Shown here: positions 44,654 to 52,771 of the stretch, piece after piece | Layout of the letters: every line of letters starts with the position of its first letter | Position numbering within the stretch: position 1 is the stretch's first letter | Source of the DNA: JAMXLO01 sp963719805 | GTDB lineage: Bacteria > Pseudomonadota > Alphaproteobacteria > Acetobacterales > Acetobacteraceae | Assembly (NCBI GenBank): GCA_963719805.1 | Contig: CAVRDF010000007.1 | Coordinates: 372,001 to 436,000 of the forward strand | Length of the DNA: 64,000 nt | Direction of reading: 5' to 3' | The notes under the pieces: generated by a model | Database searches by the model: none | Told to the model about the DNA's origin: nothing | Seen by the model: only the letters and a program-made list of their open reading frames with translations | Program-made: the position numbers and the translations under genes

Positions 44654-45133
44654 GTGGCGTGCACGCGCGCGGCCGATGCGGCGTTTGGAGCAGAGGATCA
44701 TCGCAAGACCATGACGGCTCTCGCTACGCGTTGGCGCGCATTGGCCGATGAGGCCGAGATTGTGCGAGGTCGCGAAATCGTAGCCAACCTCGATCGGCTC
44801 CGACTGGAGGGTGACGATAGCGAGCAACTACGCCATGCCGTGGAATCGCTCCACTCCTGTAGCGCCACGCTGGTCGGGTCCGCCGCGGTGCGAGAGACGT
44901 TCAGGAAGACGGTGGTTTGGCAAGGCATCGTCCACATCTTCACCATTGAAGGGAATCCACAGGCGAAGCGCGCCTACGCCTGGTCCTCGCAAATAGAGGG
45001 CACACGGCGAATAGCGACCACGTTGCACACGGGTCTGATCCTGTCGCCGGTCGATGCGGTGCGAGCAGCGCTCGTAGCGGACTACAAACAGAGCAGAGCG
45101 ATGCAGGGAATTGACATCGGCCGACGAAATTGA
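44654..45133 (+). CDS. hypothetical protein
   Basis: 159 residues. The C-terminal half (TVVWQGIVHIFTIEGNPQAK, RAYAWSSQIEG, HTGLILSPVDAVRAALVADY) reads like a conserved domain; the N-terminal part is helical (MTALATRWRALADEAE). The true start may be the ATG at 44711. No known function. Confidence 0.5.
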   Translation: MACTRAADAAFGAEDHRKTMTALATRWRALADEAEIVRGREIVANLDRLRLEGDDSEQLRHAVESLHSCSATLVGSAAVRETFRKTVVWQGIVHIFTIEGNPQAKRAYAWSSQIEGTRRIATTLHTGLILSPVDAVRAALVADYKQSRAMQGIDIGRRN

Positions 45134-45166
45134 GGGAGCGCCTCGAAGCGCCGCCATTTTTAGCGC

Positions 45167-45353
45167 ATGAATGAGAAGCTTGAAGTGATCCGGGACGGCC
45201 AGATGTTTGCCTTCAAGGTCACCTATGATAGCGGCAAGGCGTTCGAGCACTGCCACGTCGGTAATATACCGTTCGCTGTTAAACGGGTCGGTGATGACGC
45301 CGCCTCCCGCTGCAGCAAACGCGCGGCGACTTCTGCGGGGACGTGGCCGCGGT
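45167..45353 (+). pseudogene. small gene truncated at an IS6 fragment
   Basis: From ATG 45167: MNEKLEVIRDGQMFAFKVTY then DSGKAFEHCHVGNIPFAVKR, a plausible protein start. Shortly after, the sequence runs into the IS6-family tail at 45354, so the native C-terminus is lost. Confidence 0.4.
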
Positions 45354-45430
45354 CGACCTCAGCCTCGACGCATCGGATTTTGCGGGAGAGTATGCATTCG
45401 ATGCTTGGACGATGTCCGTGGCCGTCATCG
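45354..45430 (+). mobile_element. IS6-family transposase tail fragment
   Basis: Nucleotides from GACCTCAGCCTCGACGCATC onward match the 3' end of the IS6-family transposase at 56550-57115 (ASTHRILRE..AFDAW) with about 85% identity by eye. It begins almost exactly where the copy at 47246-47571 stops, and in opposite orientation. Confidence 0.65.
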
Positions 45431-45683
45431 CCTGACGCAATGCACGCTGGGCTCTCACCTTCAGATAGCGCACTCTCTACGTGACAAGCTCGTCGTGGCC
45501 TCTCCTTCCTCTAAGGATTTCGCCGCGAGGCGAGTATTTACGGCGCCAGCAAATCTAGGGAGCTTCCGTGCAGCCGCGAAACACGGCATTGCTGCCGATC
45601 ACCAGGAACCCGATCCCGCGTTTGCACTCTGTTGTCAGAGATCGTATCTGTCGTCAGCGACGGCAGAAATTTGGCCCTGTTGT

Positions 45684-46098
45684 TCAGCAGTGCCCCGGGA
45701 GGGAGTTCAAGTCTACGCGCCGCAACGTTTTGGTTTGCCCCAATAGCTCGATCCCCAGAAAGATACGCGCGCGGAGCTCTCCCATCGGGCTGGAAGGTAG
45801 CTGACAACCGATAAGTCTTTCCGTTGTTCGGATCGAGGATCGCGCCGCCGGTCCATGCCGTCTGGCTTGATTGTATCAAGCCCCGCACAATTGTTTTGCC
45901 GCATTGCGTCGGACGTAGGGTCTTGTCATCCAGCCAAACGATCCGACCGCAAGCCAGATGTTGACAGTCGAAGATCTCCAGAACCAGATTGTCGATCCTC
46001 TAGGTTCCGTTCATCGACGACGCTTCCGCATGTCCCAGGCCAAAAGCAGATAATGTGAATAACGCACCTAGGAGCGCAGGCCACGGACGCCGGCTCAT
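45684..46098 (-). pseudogene. DUF2147 secreted protein, nonsense and frameshift
   Basis: From ATG 46098 (GGAGG upstream): signal peptide SRRPWPALLGALFTLSAFGL, mature start ASSMNGT, then TAG at 46000-46002 where a Trp would fit. In the same frame NLVLEIFDCQ, LACGRIVWLDDKTLRP, TAWTGGAILDPNNGKTYRLS follow. Near 45770 one extra base moves the C-terminus IFLGIELLGQTKTLRRVDL to another frame, ending at 45684. The DUF2147 family is exported and of unknown function. Confidence 0.75.
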
Positions 46099-46199
46099 CA
46101 CCGCCACCTCCATCGGCACGCTGAAAAGCGTATCATCAAGCCTTGACTGTACTATACCGATCGACAGCCGTCGCAACTGATGGGCGCGTAGGGCCGGGC

Positions 46200-46646
46200 G
46201 CATTAGCCTGAACTCATATTCCTGGGTCCGGTACCAATGGTCGTCGGCCTTCCCCGACGGGCAGCCCTCCTGCTGCCAAAGGACATAGGCCCGCTCTTGA
46301 AGATGCTGTCGGCGCGCGCGACGCCAGTATTCATCCGCGTCTGCGCGCGGACTGTTATCCATCTGCCAAAGCAGATATGCCCGCTCTCGAACCACCTGAT
46401 CCAGGCCTTGCTTCGTCTGGGACAGGACGGTTCGAGCGGCCCGCTCCGACTGACATGCATTCTCGCAGTCAGGCTCGCGAGATCTGCATCAGCCACCAGT
46501 CCCGCATGGGCAGCAGCCGTTAGTACCTTCTTTTCGTATTCCGAATCGTGTGGACTAAGGCCATTGTCAGGGCCGCCGATTGTAATCGGAAACGTGTGTA
46601 GAACGGTCTTGTGGGGGCCCGACACGTCGACCAATCGCTCCGTCAT
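46200..46646 (-). pseudogene. DUF2934-containing protein, frameshifted by a small deletion
   Basis: Starts at 46646 with TERLVDVSGPHKTVLHTFPI and MHVSRSGPLEP. The frame changes at about 46430, and then two DUF2934 motifs are read: VRERAYLLWQMDNSP... and QERAYVLWQQEGCPSGKADD. Against the paralogue at 57427 about 19 nt are missing at the junction. The second frame stays open, without a stop, into the start of the DUF2147 gene. Confidence 0.7.
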
Positions 46647-46755
46647 CTTAAACCATCCCCTTCCTCACATACCCCAGCTACTACGACCCTGCCCGTGTCA
46701 TGACACGGGCAGCCCACCATGTGCCGCGCTGATTTTTTGATTCGGTTCGGCTAGA

Positions 46756-46963
46756 TTATGCAGTGGTCGTAGCCGCGTGCACGCGTGTCCTTAACTTGGC
46801 AAACTCCGACTCCGGCACCAAGTTGGCCGCCCTCGCAGCGTCGAGCGCCGCCTTCTCGTAGTCGGCATCCTTCGGTGACGCGACCGACGCGCCAAGAGTG
46901 ATTGGGTAAGCACGTAGGACCCTTCCGGTCTTATCCATCACCTCAACCTTCCGGACCTGTCAT
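46756..46963 (-). CDS. short paralogue of the DUF2934 protein N-terminal domain, probable +1 frameshift near start
   Basis: The body RVLRAYPITLG, DADYEKAALDAARAANLVPE and LRTRVHAA parallels the N-terminal domain of the proteins at 46646 and 57427. GGAGG and ATG 46963 fit a start (MT-), but one G too many near 46957 shifts the frame. Removing it gives VRKVEVMDKTG in line with ERLVDVS of the paralogues. As written, translation could only begin at GTG/ATG near 46941. Confidence 0.5.
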
Positions 46964-47245
46964 GATCATTCCTCCAAATCAAAGATGAAATCGGCGCGCC
47001 GGCGCTGAAGAACACGTGGCGGTATCCAATTCAGAGAGGACTTATTCGTGGATTCTGCTGATGCTGGTCTGTAGATGATGGCCAGCAGCGAGGATTACAA
47101 TGGGAGAACAACTTAGTGTCTCCGGGGACCAGCAGGCAAATATAATTGGAGCCACCGTGCCCAGACCTTTCAAGCCTGCTCCCACACGCTTCCGCCGGCA
47201 CCAACCCGATCGATATTGACTGCCAGACGATGGCTTTGTCACGTT

Positions 47246-47571
47246 GATGACGGCAGATGTTGAACGTGTTGCAGACCGCCGAGTGACTGGAGAGAAAATG
47301 TTGAGCTGATGCAGCAGATCGAAAGCCCTGCAACTTCCGCTCTCGTCGTCGGATTGGCACATGCGAACCTTCAGCCCGGTTATTCCGCCGTTTACCTCGT
47401 CGGTGGAGGTGCGAAGTCCAAGGTCACACAGCGCGGCATCGTAAGCGCGATACCCGTCACGTCAGTGACGATTGACGTGGGCAACAGGCCCTGGCGTTTA
47501 GCAGCTTGCGCATCAGACAGCACGCCACAAATACATCTTCCGGTCGGCGGTCGGAACGAACACCGCGTCAC
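47246..47571 (-). mobile_element. IS6-family transposase fragment with internal deletion
   Basis: The minus strand reads VFVPTADRKMY-like sequence, then QGLLPTSIVTD, ALCDLGL and, in another frame, RRRERKLQGFRSAASAQHFL followed by SSHSAVCNTFNICRH. It is about 94% identical by eye to 56550-57115, but lacks about 75 bp in the catalytic region and ends at CTGCCGTCATC, before the last part of the gene. Inactive. Confidence 0.85.
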
Positions 47572-47649
47572 GATCTGCCAAGTGAAGACCCTCGGGTGCG
47601 AGCCCTGACGGGTCGTCACCAAGACGCGGCGCTCCTGATTAAGTGCCAT
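47572..47649 (-). pseudogene. 5' end of a small gene cut by the IS6 fragment
   Basis: ATG 47649: ALNQERRVLVTTRQGSHPRV then FTWQIV, matching the intact small protein at 37639-37866 up to TWQIV, where IS6 sequence takes over. Confidence 0.65.
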
Positions 47650-47657
47650 CGTGGGCC

Positions 47658-47891
47658 TTAGGCATGAGCGGGTGCCTGCTTAACCAGGGTGCGGATCAGG
47701 CGGAGCAATTCGTTATGCTGCGGACCATGATTCTGCATCAGGAACGCGCCGATTTCGATCAGGGAGGAGTTACCACCTGACGCGATGTTTGGCTCATGCT
47801 TGACGAAAATTCGCGCCGAACGAGGTTCATGGACGATAAGCCACCGATCTCCGTTCGAACTGCTGTAAAGCTCCATACTTTCCACCGGCAT
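47658..47891 (-). CDS. conserved small protein
   Basis: Start at 47891 (MPVESMELYSSSNGDRWLIV) with GGGAGA upstream. 77 residues: SARIFVKHEPNIASGGNSSL and IEIGAFLMQNHGPQHNELLR follow a pattern I recognise from many rhizobial genomes (NGDRW..., HEPN..SGG, LI..L). Function unknown. Confidence 0.65.
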   Translation of the reverse strand: MPVESMELYSSSNGDRWLIVHEPRSARIFVKHEPNIASGGNSSLIEIGAFLMQNHGPQHNELLRLIRTLVKQAPAHA

Positions 47892-48328
47892 TGCGATCTC
47901 CCAACACTGCTTGCCGAGCAAAAGATATAGGGCGAGCCCCCAACGATTATTGAAGTTGGCTGCTTGATTGTAGTCGAGGGCGGCGATGGAGGCACTGTCG
48001 CCAGAGATTTCGGACGCCGACGTTGAGGACGTCCGTACGATAGGACGTAATGGTACAAGGCACGGCGTGAGGGGTCCTCGCACGCGAGCGCCTGCGTTAT
48101 TTCCACGGATGATTCCCTCTGTGCATTTCCAAATTGGTCGCCAGTGTTTACTGCGTCAGTGTCGGAGGGATCGATATCATCAGCGGGAAGAGGACGTACG
48201 GGACTTGGCATATTGGCGGTCAGCCCGCAAACTAGGGCCACGGTGGTGGCCATTAAGACGTATATGAAAAGCGTGCACACTAGAAGGCCCTCGCTGTTCG
48301 GGGCCACTCATCATCAGACGCAATCTCG
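47892..48328. other. no convincing gene; one weak membrane-type reading frame
   Basis: A minus-strand frame from 48307 begins with a hydrophobic stretch (LLVCTLFIYVLMATTVALVC) and an acidic segment, but it runs into the next gene in another frame. It may be a broken small membrane protein. Confidence 0.3.
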
Positions 48329-48733
48329 TCAACCAACCGAGGCCAGCAACGGACTGCAGCCTCGCTCATGCGTCCATTCTGCTGTCGGCGTGAGGGCACG
48401 TTCCAGCGCTGCAAGCAGCGCCTCTGGTCCGAACGGGTTGCACAGATGCGGGCGGTAAGAGCGTTCGAGGCCATCTATCAACTCAGGATACCCCAACATT
48501 TCGATGACCGCTGCGCCATGGGCATAAGCGACGCTAGCAACTTCGGCTCCCCGACCGTCCGGAAGAACGCTGTCCAGAAGGACGGCATCGACATGTGAGG
48601 TCCGCAAGAATGCGAGCGCCTCTCGCACCGTATGCGCTGAACTTACGCGATACTTCGACTCAAGCGTCCCCTGTAGAACTTCAACGATCAGCGGTTTGTC
48701 CTCAACGATGAGGATGTGGAAGCGGCCGCTCAT
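48329..48733 (-). CDS. single-domain response regulator receiver, atypical
   Basis: 134 residues; CheY-like fold with the acidic pair near 11-12 (LIVEDKPLI) and phosphoacceptor Asp54 (VLLDSVLPDGRG). The conserved Thr/Ser before GYPE is replaced (IEMLGYPE) and the conserved Lys before PF is Asn (LCNPFGPEAL), so phosphorylation-dependent switching may be impaired. No output domain. Its ATG directly follows the TGA of a 52-residue reading frame. Confidence 0.8.
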   Translation of the reverse strand: MSGRFHILIVEDKPLIVEVLQGTLESKYRVSSAHTVREALAFLRTSHVDAVLLDSVLPDGRGAEVASVAYAHGAAVIEMLGYPELIDGLERSYRPHLCNPFGPEALLAALERALTPTAEWTHERGCSPLLASVG

Positions 48734-48892
48734 TCACTTCCTCCCCGGATTTTCGTCGCTGTCGCTCTGCCCTCGGAGAGCAGAACCCTCCACTCTTGCC
48801 GCTATTCCTTCAGCAGCAACGATCGCAGCTAATTGGAGTGCGATTGCTTTCGTCACAATCTCTTCCTCATTCGAAGCTTTTCCATCAAGCAT
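48734..48892 (-). CDS. small protein translationally adjacent to the receiver (52 residues)
   Basis: ATG 48892, TGA 48734, the latter touching the receiver start (TGAATG). LDGKASNEEEIVTKAIALQL then AAIVAAEGIAARVEG is a short amphipathic helix. The GGGAGG for the receiver lies in its last codons. Coupled expression with the receiver is likely. Confidence 0.4.
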   Translation of the reverse strand: MLDGKASNEEEIVTKAIALQLAAIVAAEGIAARVEGSALRGQSDSDENPGRK

Positions 48893-49488
48893 GCTTTCTT
48901 GATGTTCTCAGGGGGTGCATCGCCTGCTTGGAGACCCATTTTGAACCCGCGTGCGAACCATGGCGATTTGCCGCGTCTGTCAGCTGCAACTGGATGTCGA
49001 CCGTTTATCGCCCTCAGCCCAAAAAGCCGTCAGTGCCCTCTCAGCCAGCTCCGGTCGCCCTTCTTGGCCGATCCGAAGGTTGCCGGTTCGCAGCCGACCT
49101 TGACGCAAGTTGTCTCGGCGGCCTGGGTCAGGGTGGTTGCCCTTGTCCAGCCGGGCCTATCGTGCCGTCGCGTGTCATAACTGCGGTACGTCGTCGGATT
49201 GATGCGAAACTCTGCCCACACGTAGGTATTGGAATCGTCGGCATCGGGAGCGTCGGTAAGTGCGTCCTGCTTCGGATGCCGCTGGAGCCGCATCTGAAGG
49301 ATCAGTCCAGCAAGCTGATCGACCCGCCGCATTGCGGCCTCTATCGAATGCTCAGCCTGATAGCCGCCGGTGAATGGACTCCATACTTCAAAGGTAAAGC
49401 TGCGCACGCGACGTTGATCCTGCTGTCGGGTGATTTTCAGCGACGGTCGATGTAACTGTCGTCTAACCACTTCTGTTCCCGGAGAGCT
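48893..49488. other. no convincing gene
   Basis: A minus-strand frame (49030-49470) contains a protein-like stretch (SFTFEVWSPFTGGYQAEHSI then EAAMRRVDQLAGLILQMRLQ) but loses this character after about 49180. It is probably a decayed gene. Confidence 0.3.
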
Positions 49489-49788
49489 TCAATCGGCAGT
49501 CTTGGCGAGATCCGGATCGATCTCGATGTCATCGTCGGCCTCGTCTTCGGCTTCGGGCACGTCATCCTCAGCCTGGATGTCGGCCGTACCGACCGGCTCC
49601 GCCTCATCATCGATGGTGACAGTTGCCGCAGGCTGCCGCGGTTGCAGTCCCGTGCCAAGAGCGCTGCGCGGTGGTCGGACACGCCCGGTCTCGCCGAGCT
49701 TGGTGCCGAGTTCGGTATGCCGATCATGCATCCCTAATCGAGCCAGAGTCCTCGGGTCCATGTCGGACAGCTTGCTCGTTGTCAGCAA
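49489..49788 (-). CDS. small hypothetical protein with acidic tail
   Basis: 99 residues: a basic N-terminal half (TTSKLSDMDPRTLARLGMHD) and a very acidic C-terminus (EDDVPEAEDEADDDIEIDPD). No domain recognised. Confidence 0.45.
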   Translation of the reverse strand: MLTTSKLSDMDPRTLARLGMHDRHTELGTKLGETGRVRPPRSALGTGLQPRQPAATVTIDDEAEPVGTADIQAEDDVPEAEDEADDDIEIDPDLAKTAD

Positions 49789-49848
49789 TCGCTCGCCGTG
49801 AGATCGATGGCTGATTGCCCTCGCTACCCGACGACCCTCGATTTCCTG

Positions 49849-50205
49849 TCAACTGGACTTCGCGCTGTTGAGTTTGTCAGAACAGGCACGTGCCAGGGCA
49901 TCGTTGGGAGATTTATTATTGCCTATGGTCGCCCAACCCGCCTTCGTCACCATGTCGCTGCGCGAGTAAGATGATGTCTCGGCCTGGAACTTCGCGAACA
50001 CGGTCTTATCCGGGTCGAGCTGGGACTTCGCCACGCAGAACGGAACGAGCGCGGCAACAACTGCCGTGTCGGCACGCTCCTGGGCAAGCTTCTCGGCTGT
50101 CGTCGACGTGGTCCATCCGAGCTGTGAGAAGCCGATAATCGCTATAGCAAACGCGCCGACCGCGGCTCCCCAGATGCCGGGCTTTATCCAAACAGGAATT
50201 TTCAT
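49849..50205 (-). CDS. membrane-anchored small protein of the WGGWVTGG-type family
   Basis: Start at 50205 (MKIPVWIKPGIWG). 118 residues: one transmembrane helix (AAVGAFAIAIIGFSQLGWTT), then an AAAxxxC-type soluble part (AVVAALVPFCVAKSQLDPDK, MVTKAGWATI, ALARACSDKL). The interrupted gene at 58388-58786 encodes a relative. Common in alphaproteobacteria; unknown role. Confidence 0.65.
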   Translation of the reverse strand: MKIPVWIKPGIWGAAVGAFAIAIIGFSQLGWTTSTTAEKLAQERADTAVVAALVPFCVAKSQLDPDKTVFAKFQAETSSYSRSDMVTKAGWATIGNNKSPNDALARACSDKLNSAKSS

Positions 50206-50354
50206 TGGATGTTCTTTTTCGCTGTGCGGGAATTGATTTCCCCGCATCGGCACGGTGCGTCCCTGTAAAAATGGGGCGCTCCGCCGGCATTACATCGTGC
50301 GGCCGAAAATAACGCCGGTCCGCCTGCGACCCATGATATGATCCTTCGCGTTGC

Positions 50355-50516
50355 ATGCACGAATGGATATTGCTGGTAGCCAAGGGTCAGAAAAGATCGA
50401 ACCGCGAAATCAAGAGGCCGAAGAAGACAGCTGCGGCAGGGCTGAAGACCAGCCAGGACGCCGCCAATCGTCAGGTCGCCCCCATCGGCGACAAGAACGT
50501 CCCGAGGAAGGGATAG
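50355..50516 (+). CDS. small basic protein of the KGQKRSNREI type
   Basis: ATG 50355, TAG 50514-50516; 53 residues with KGQKRSNREIKRPKK and a Lys/Arg-rich C-terminus. Similar short proteins with K-G-Q-x-R-x-N-R-E are common in related genomes (from memory). The actual start may be the GTA/ATG region a few codons in. Confidence 0.45.
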   Translation: MHEWILLVAKGQKRSNREIKRPKKTAAAGLKTSQDAANRQVAPIGDKNVPRKG

Positions 50517-50677
50517 CTTTGCAGCGTGTTCGGATCAAAGTGTGTTGCTGAGATGAAGCGCCCGTGGCCACGGGTCTCGAGTTGTAGCCAGCACATACCG
50601 GCACCGAGCATATTGCATGGACCACATGCATGCACGATATCGTGGCTGACGAGCATAATCCATTGCAGGAATACACC

Positions 50678-51148
50678 ATGCCCAGCTCCGATGCCTTCGC
50701 TTTGCGACGTTCTGGACTGGACGAATTCCTTTTCGCGCCTGTCGGCGTAGAAGCGAATGGCATGACCCTCAGTGTGGTTTCGGTCTTTGCGCGGATGGGG
50801 GATGATCCATGGCTGGAGGCGGGCAGGCTTGCCAGACTGCCGAAATCGGAAGCGACCGAGAGCCTGGCGCGGAGCATCGTCGGCATGCCGACGAGTATCT
50901 GGTCACTGCAAGTTGCAAGGGCGATCGCAGTCGGACTGATCGCGCTGCTGCCGATGAAATCGGAGAAGTCTTCGCAAGGTTCGGCCGCGTCTAAACTTGG
51001 GGCAAGAACCCGTAGCTCGTTCAGACTAGCGGTCGTGCTGGTATGCGTTGCGAGCGTGCTGGCCTTCGAAGCAGGCATCTTCACCGGAATCCACGTACCC
51101 ACGCTCGATCGCAACGGCGTCGCCGGCAATGTGGTTTTGCCACCCTAG
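50678..51148 (+). CDS. conserved hypothetical protein with C-terminal membrane helix
   Basis: Start at 50678 (MPSSDAFALRRSGLDEFLFA). 156 residues: GVEANGMTLSVVSVFARMGD then PWLEAGRLARLPKSEATESL resembles a widespread alphaproteobacterial family; a C-terminal transmembrane helix (LAVVLVCVASVLAFEAGIF) follows. Overlaps the 3' end of the convergent NDUFA12 gene by 4 bp. Confidence 0.6.
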   Translation: MPSSDAFALRRSGLDEFLFAPVGVEANGMTLSVVSVFARMGDDPWLEAGRLARLPKSEATESLARSIVGMPTSIWSLQVARAIAVGLIALLPMKSEKSSQGSAASKLGARTRSSFRLAVVLVCVASVLAFEAGIFTGIHVPTLDRNGVAGNVVLPP

Positions 51149-51501
51149 CCATCAGGTGTCCACGACTCATAGTCACCATCGGCAGCAGCTCGATGTCCAC
51201 CGCGATAGTCATGACCGGGCGGCCGGTAACCCGACGGCGTGCCTGTGGCATTCGGACGATGCGGCTTCTGCCAGGGATGCTTGCCTGTCTCTGCAATCGG
51301 GGCGTCAGCCGTATAGTGCAGCCAGACGTGCCACTCAGCGGGAACTGCAGAAGCGTCCTTTTCCCCAGCGTAGATGACCCAGCGACGAGCGCGCAAGCTG
51401 CCGCGGCGCCTGGATTTCTCCAGGTAGTAGCGATTACCGATGGTATCCTTTCCTACCAACCGCCCCCGCAGAAAGATGGTAAGCCAGGTTCCGAGATCCA
51501 T
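51145..51501 (-). CDS. NADH:ubiquinone oxidoreductase subunit NDUFA12
   Basis: 118 residues, full length for the alphaproteobacterial family: FLRGRLVGKDTIGNRYYLEK, RWVIYAGEKDASAVPAEWHV, WLHYTADAPI and a final PHRPNATGTPSGYRPPGHDY. An accessory subunit of complex I shared by alphaproteobacteria and mitochondria, on the peripheral arm. A core gene isolated among accessory genes. Confidence 0.93.
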   Translation of the reverse strand: MDLGTWLTIFLRGRLVGKDTIGNRYYLEKSRRRGSLRARRWVIYAGEKDASAVPAEWHVWLHYTADAPIAETGKHPWQKPHRPNATGTPSGYRPPGHDYRGGHRAAADGDYESWTPDG

Positions 51502-52001
51502 GGCTAGATTAGCCGATGACGATGGACGCCAAAGCGCTCTGCTGCGTTCCGATGAATTTGGGATTTGAGTTCGTGCACCCTTGGCGCCTCATCGAGCGAC
51601 GGATTAATCTCTAACATGGGGCCGTGCCGTGGATGATATAAGAGCCGCGATGGAGTATTGTGTTCGCGCGAAGCGTTGAAATGCGAATTGTCGTATGCGT
51701 TGCAGTGGCGGTTCCAGAACGATGGAGACATTGATCCGGAGGAGGCAAGCACGACCGCGCGAGAGCCCCGGGAGGATTATGGGCTACGTTTACCGGCTGG
51801 CTCCCAAGTTGATAGCCATCTCCGCGGCGCGTTGCGAGGCGTTTGTCTTCGCCACATAACGTGCGTTTTGCCAAGTCGAAGAATTAGGACGCAGTCCTCT
51901 CGGCTCTTGGCCAGAGCTTCATTAAGTCGCAGGAGTTTCGGCCAATTCTGCCGATGACTTCCTGGAATCCGCCGACCCCTGCAGTATGAAGGTCAAATCC
52001 G
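51502..52001. other. no convincing gene
   Basis: Short frames on both strands have no recognisable features. A plus-strand segment at 51658-51780 has some protein-like composition (LSYALQWRFQNDGDIDPEEA) but no good start or continuation. Confidence 0.3.
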
Positions 52002-52319
52002 ATGAGTATTGAGCCCGATGCTGGGAAGGACGAAGAAAGCCTCGAGAGACAGGCTGCCTCCATGCAGAATCAGCTGCACAAGGAGGTTTCGTCCGGGTCC
52101 AGGACGCGAAGACAGCAGTCGAGCGAAACTGTTATCGCGTCAGCAGGGCGGATCACGAGACCACGTTTATCTCGACCGGCTGATGAAGCCAGGAAATCCA
52201 GCGCACTGCCTCCTGCCGACACGCCGGCCGGTGTGCGTTCGAAACCGTTTAGCATGTGTTACGGAGGCATGACGCAGGCAGAATATACTCAGTATCTACG
52301 CGATCATGGCTCACGATGA
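52002..52319 (+). CDS. hypothetical polar protein
   Basis: 105 residues, low complexity and charged (EPDAGKDEESLERQAASMQN), with a better-formed end SMCYGGMTQAEYTQYLRDHG. No domain recognised; may be real. Confidence 0.4.
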   Translation: MSIEPDAGKDEESLERQAASMQNQLHKEVSSGSRTRRQQSSETVIASAGRITRPRLSRPADEARKSSALPPADTPAGVRSKPFSMCYGGMTQAEYTQYLRDHGSR

Positions 52320-52771
52320 ACTAAGTCACTTTCGAGGTCGCAGAAGGCGGTCTCATCACGGTGCAGCCACAACATCAGGAGGGCGTACGACGCTGACTGC
52401 TTCCCAGATGCGGGGGCCTTTGCTGAGAGTGCACATTTGATAGCAAGAAGCTTTCCGGCCGCGGCAGTCTGATGCGGAAGGCGGCGTGTCGGCAGGTGCA
52501 CACCAGTGGCAACAGAAGTCGCCCCCAGCGGTTGGGCCGAAAATGAGGCCGCCCCAGCGAAGGGAGTAGGCAAATCGAGAAGCAGAAAGCATCCGGCTAC
52601 GGCAGACGCCGCCTGGTGAACGGCAATCGGCCGGTACAAGTATCTAATCGGATCGACGCTCCGGGCTCGCGGCCTGACTGCTCAGTAAGGTGAGGCGCTA
52701 TCCTGTCCGGGCACGGAATCGCCGATTCGTGCCGCCAAGCGCCAAGCCACTTTCGGTTCGCGTCACCCCGC
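52320..52771. other. no gene recognised
   Basis: About 450 bp between a small hypothetical gene and the groEL stop. Both strands give only short unlikely frames, and I see no clear terminator for groEL here. Confidence 0.4.

Noticed and set aside
45300..45440. An alternative protein reading (GDFCGDVAAVDLSLDASDFA...) across the IS6 tail
   Set aside because: It looks protein-like, but the DNA is homologous to the IS6 transposase 3' end in another frame, which explains the sequence better.
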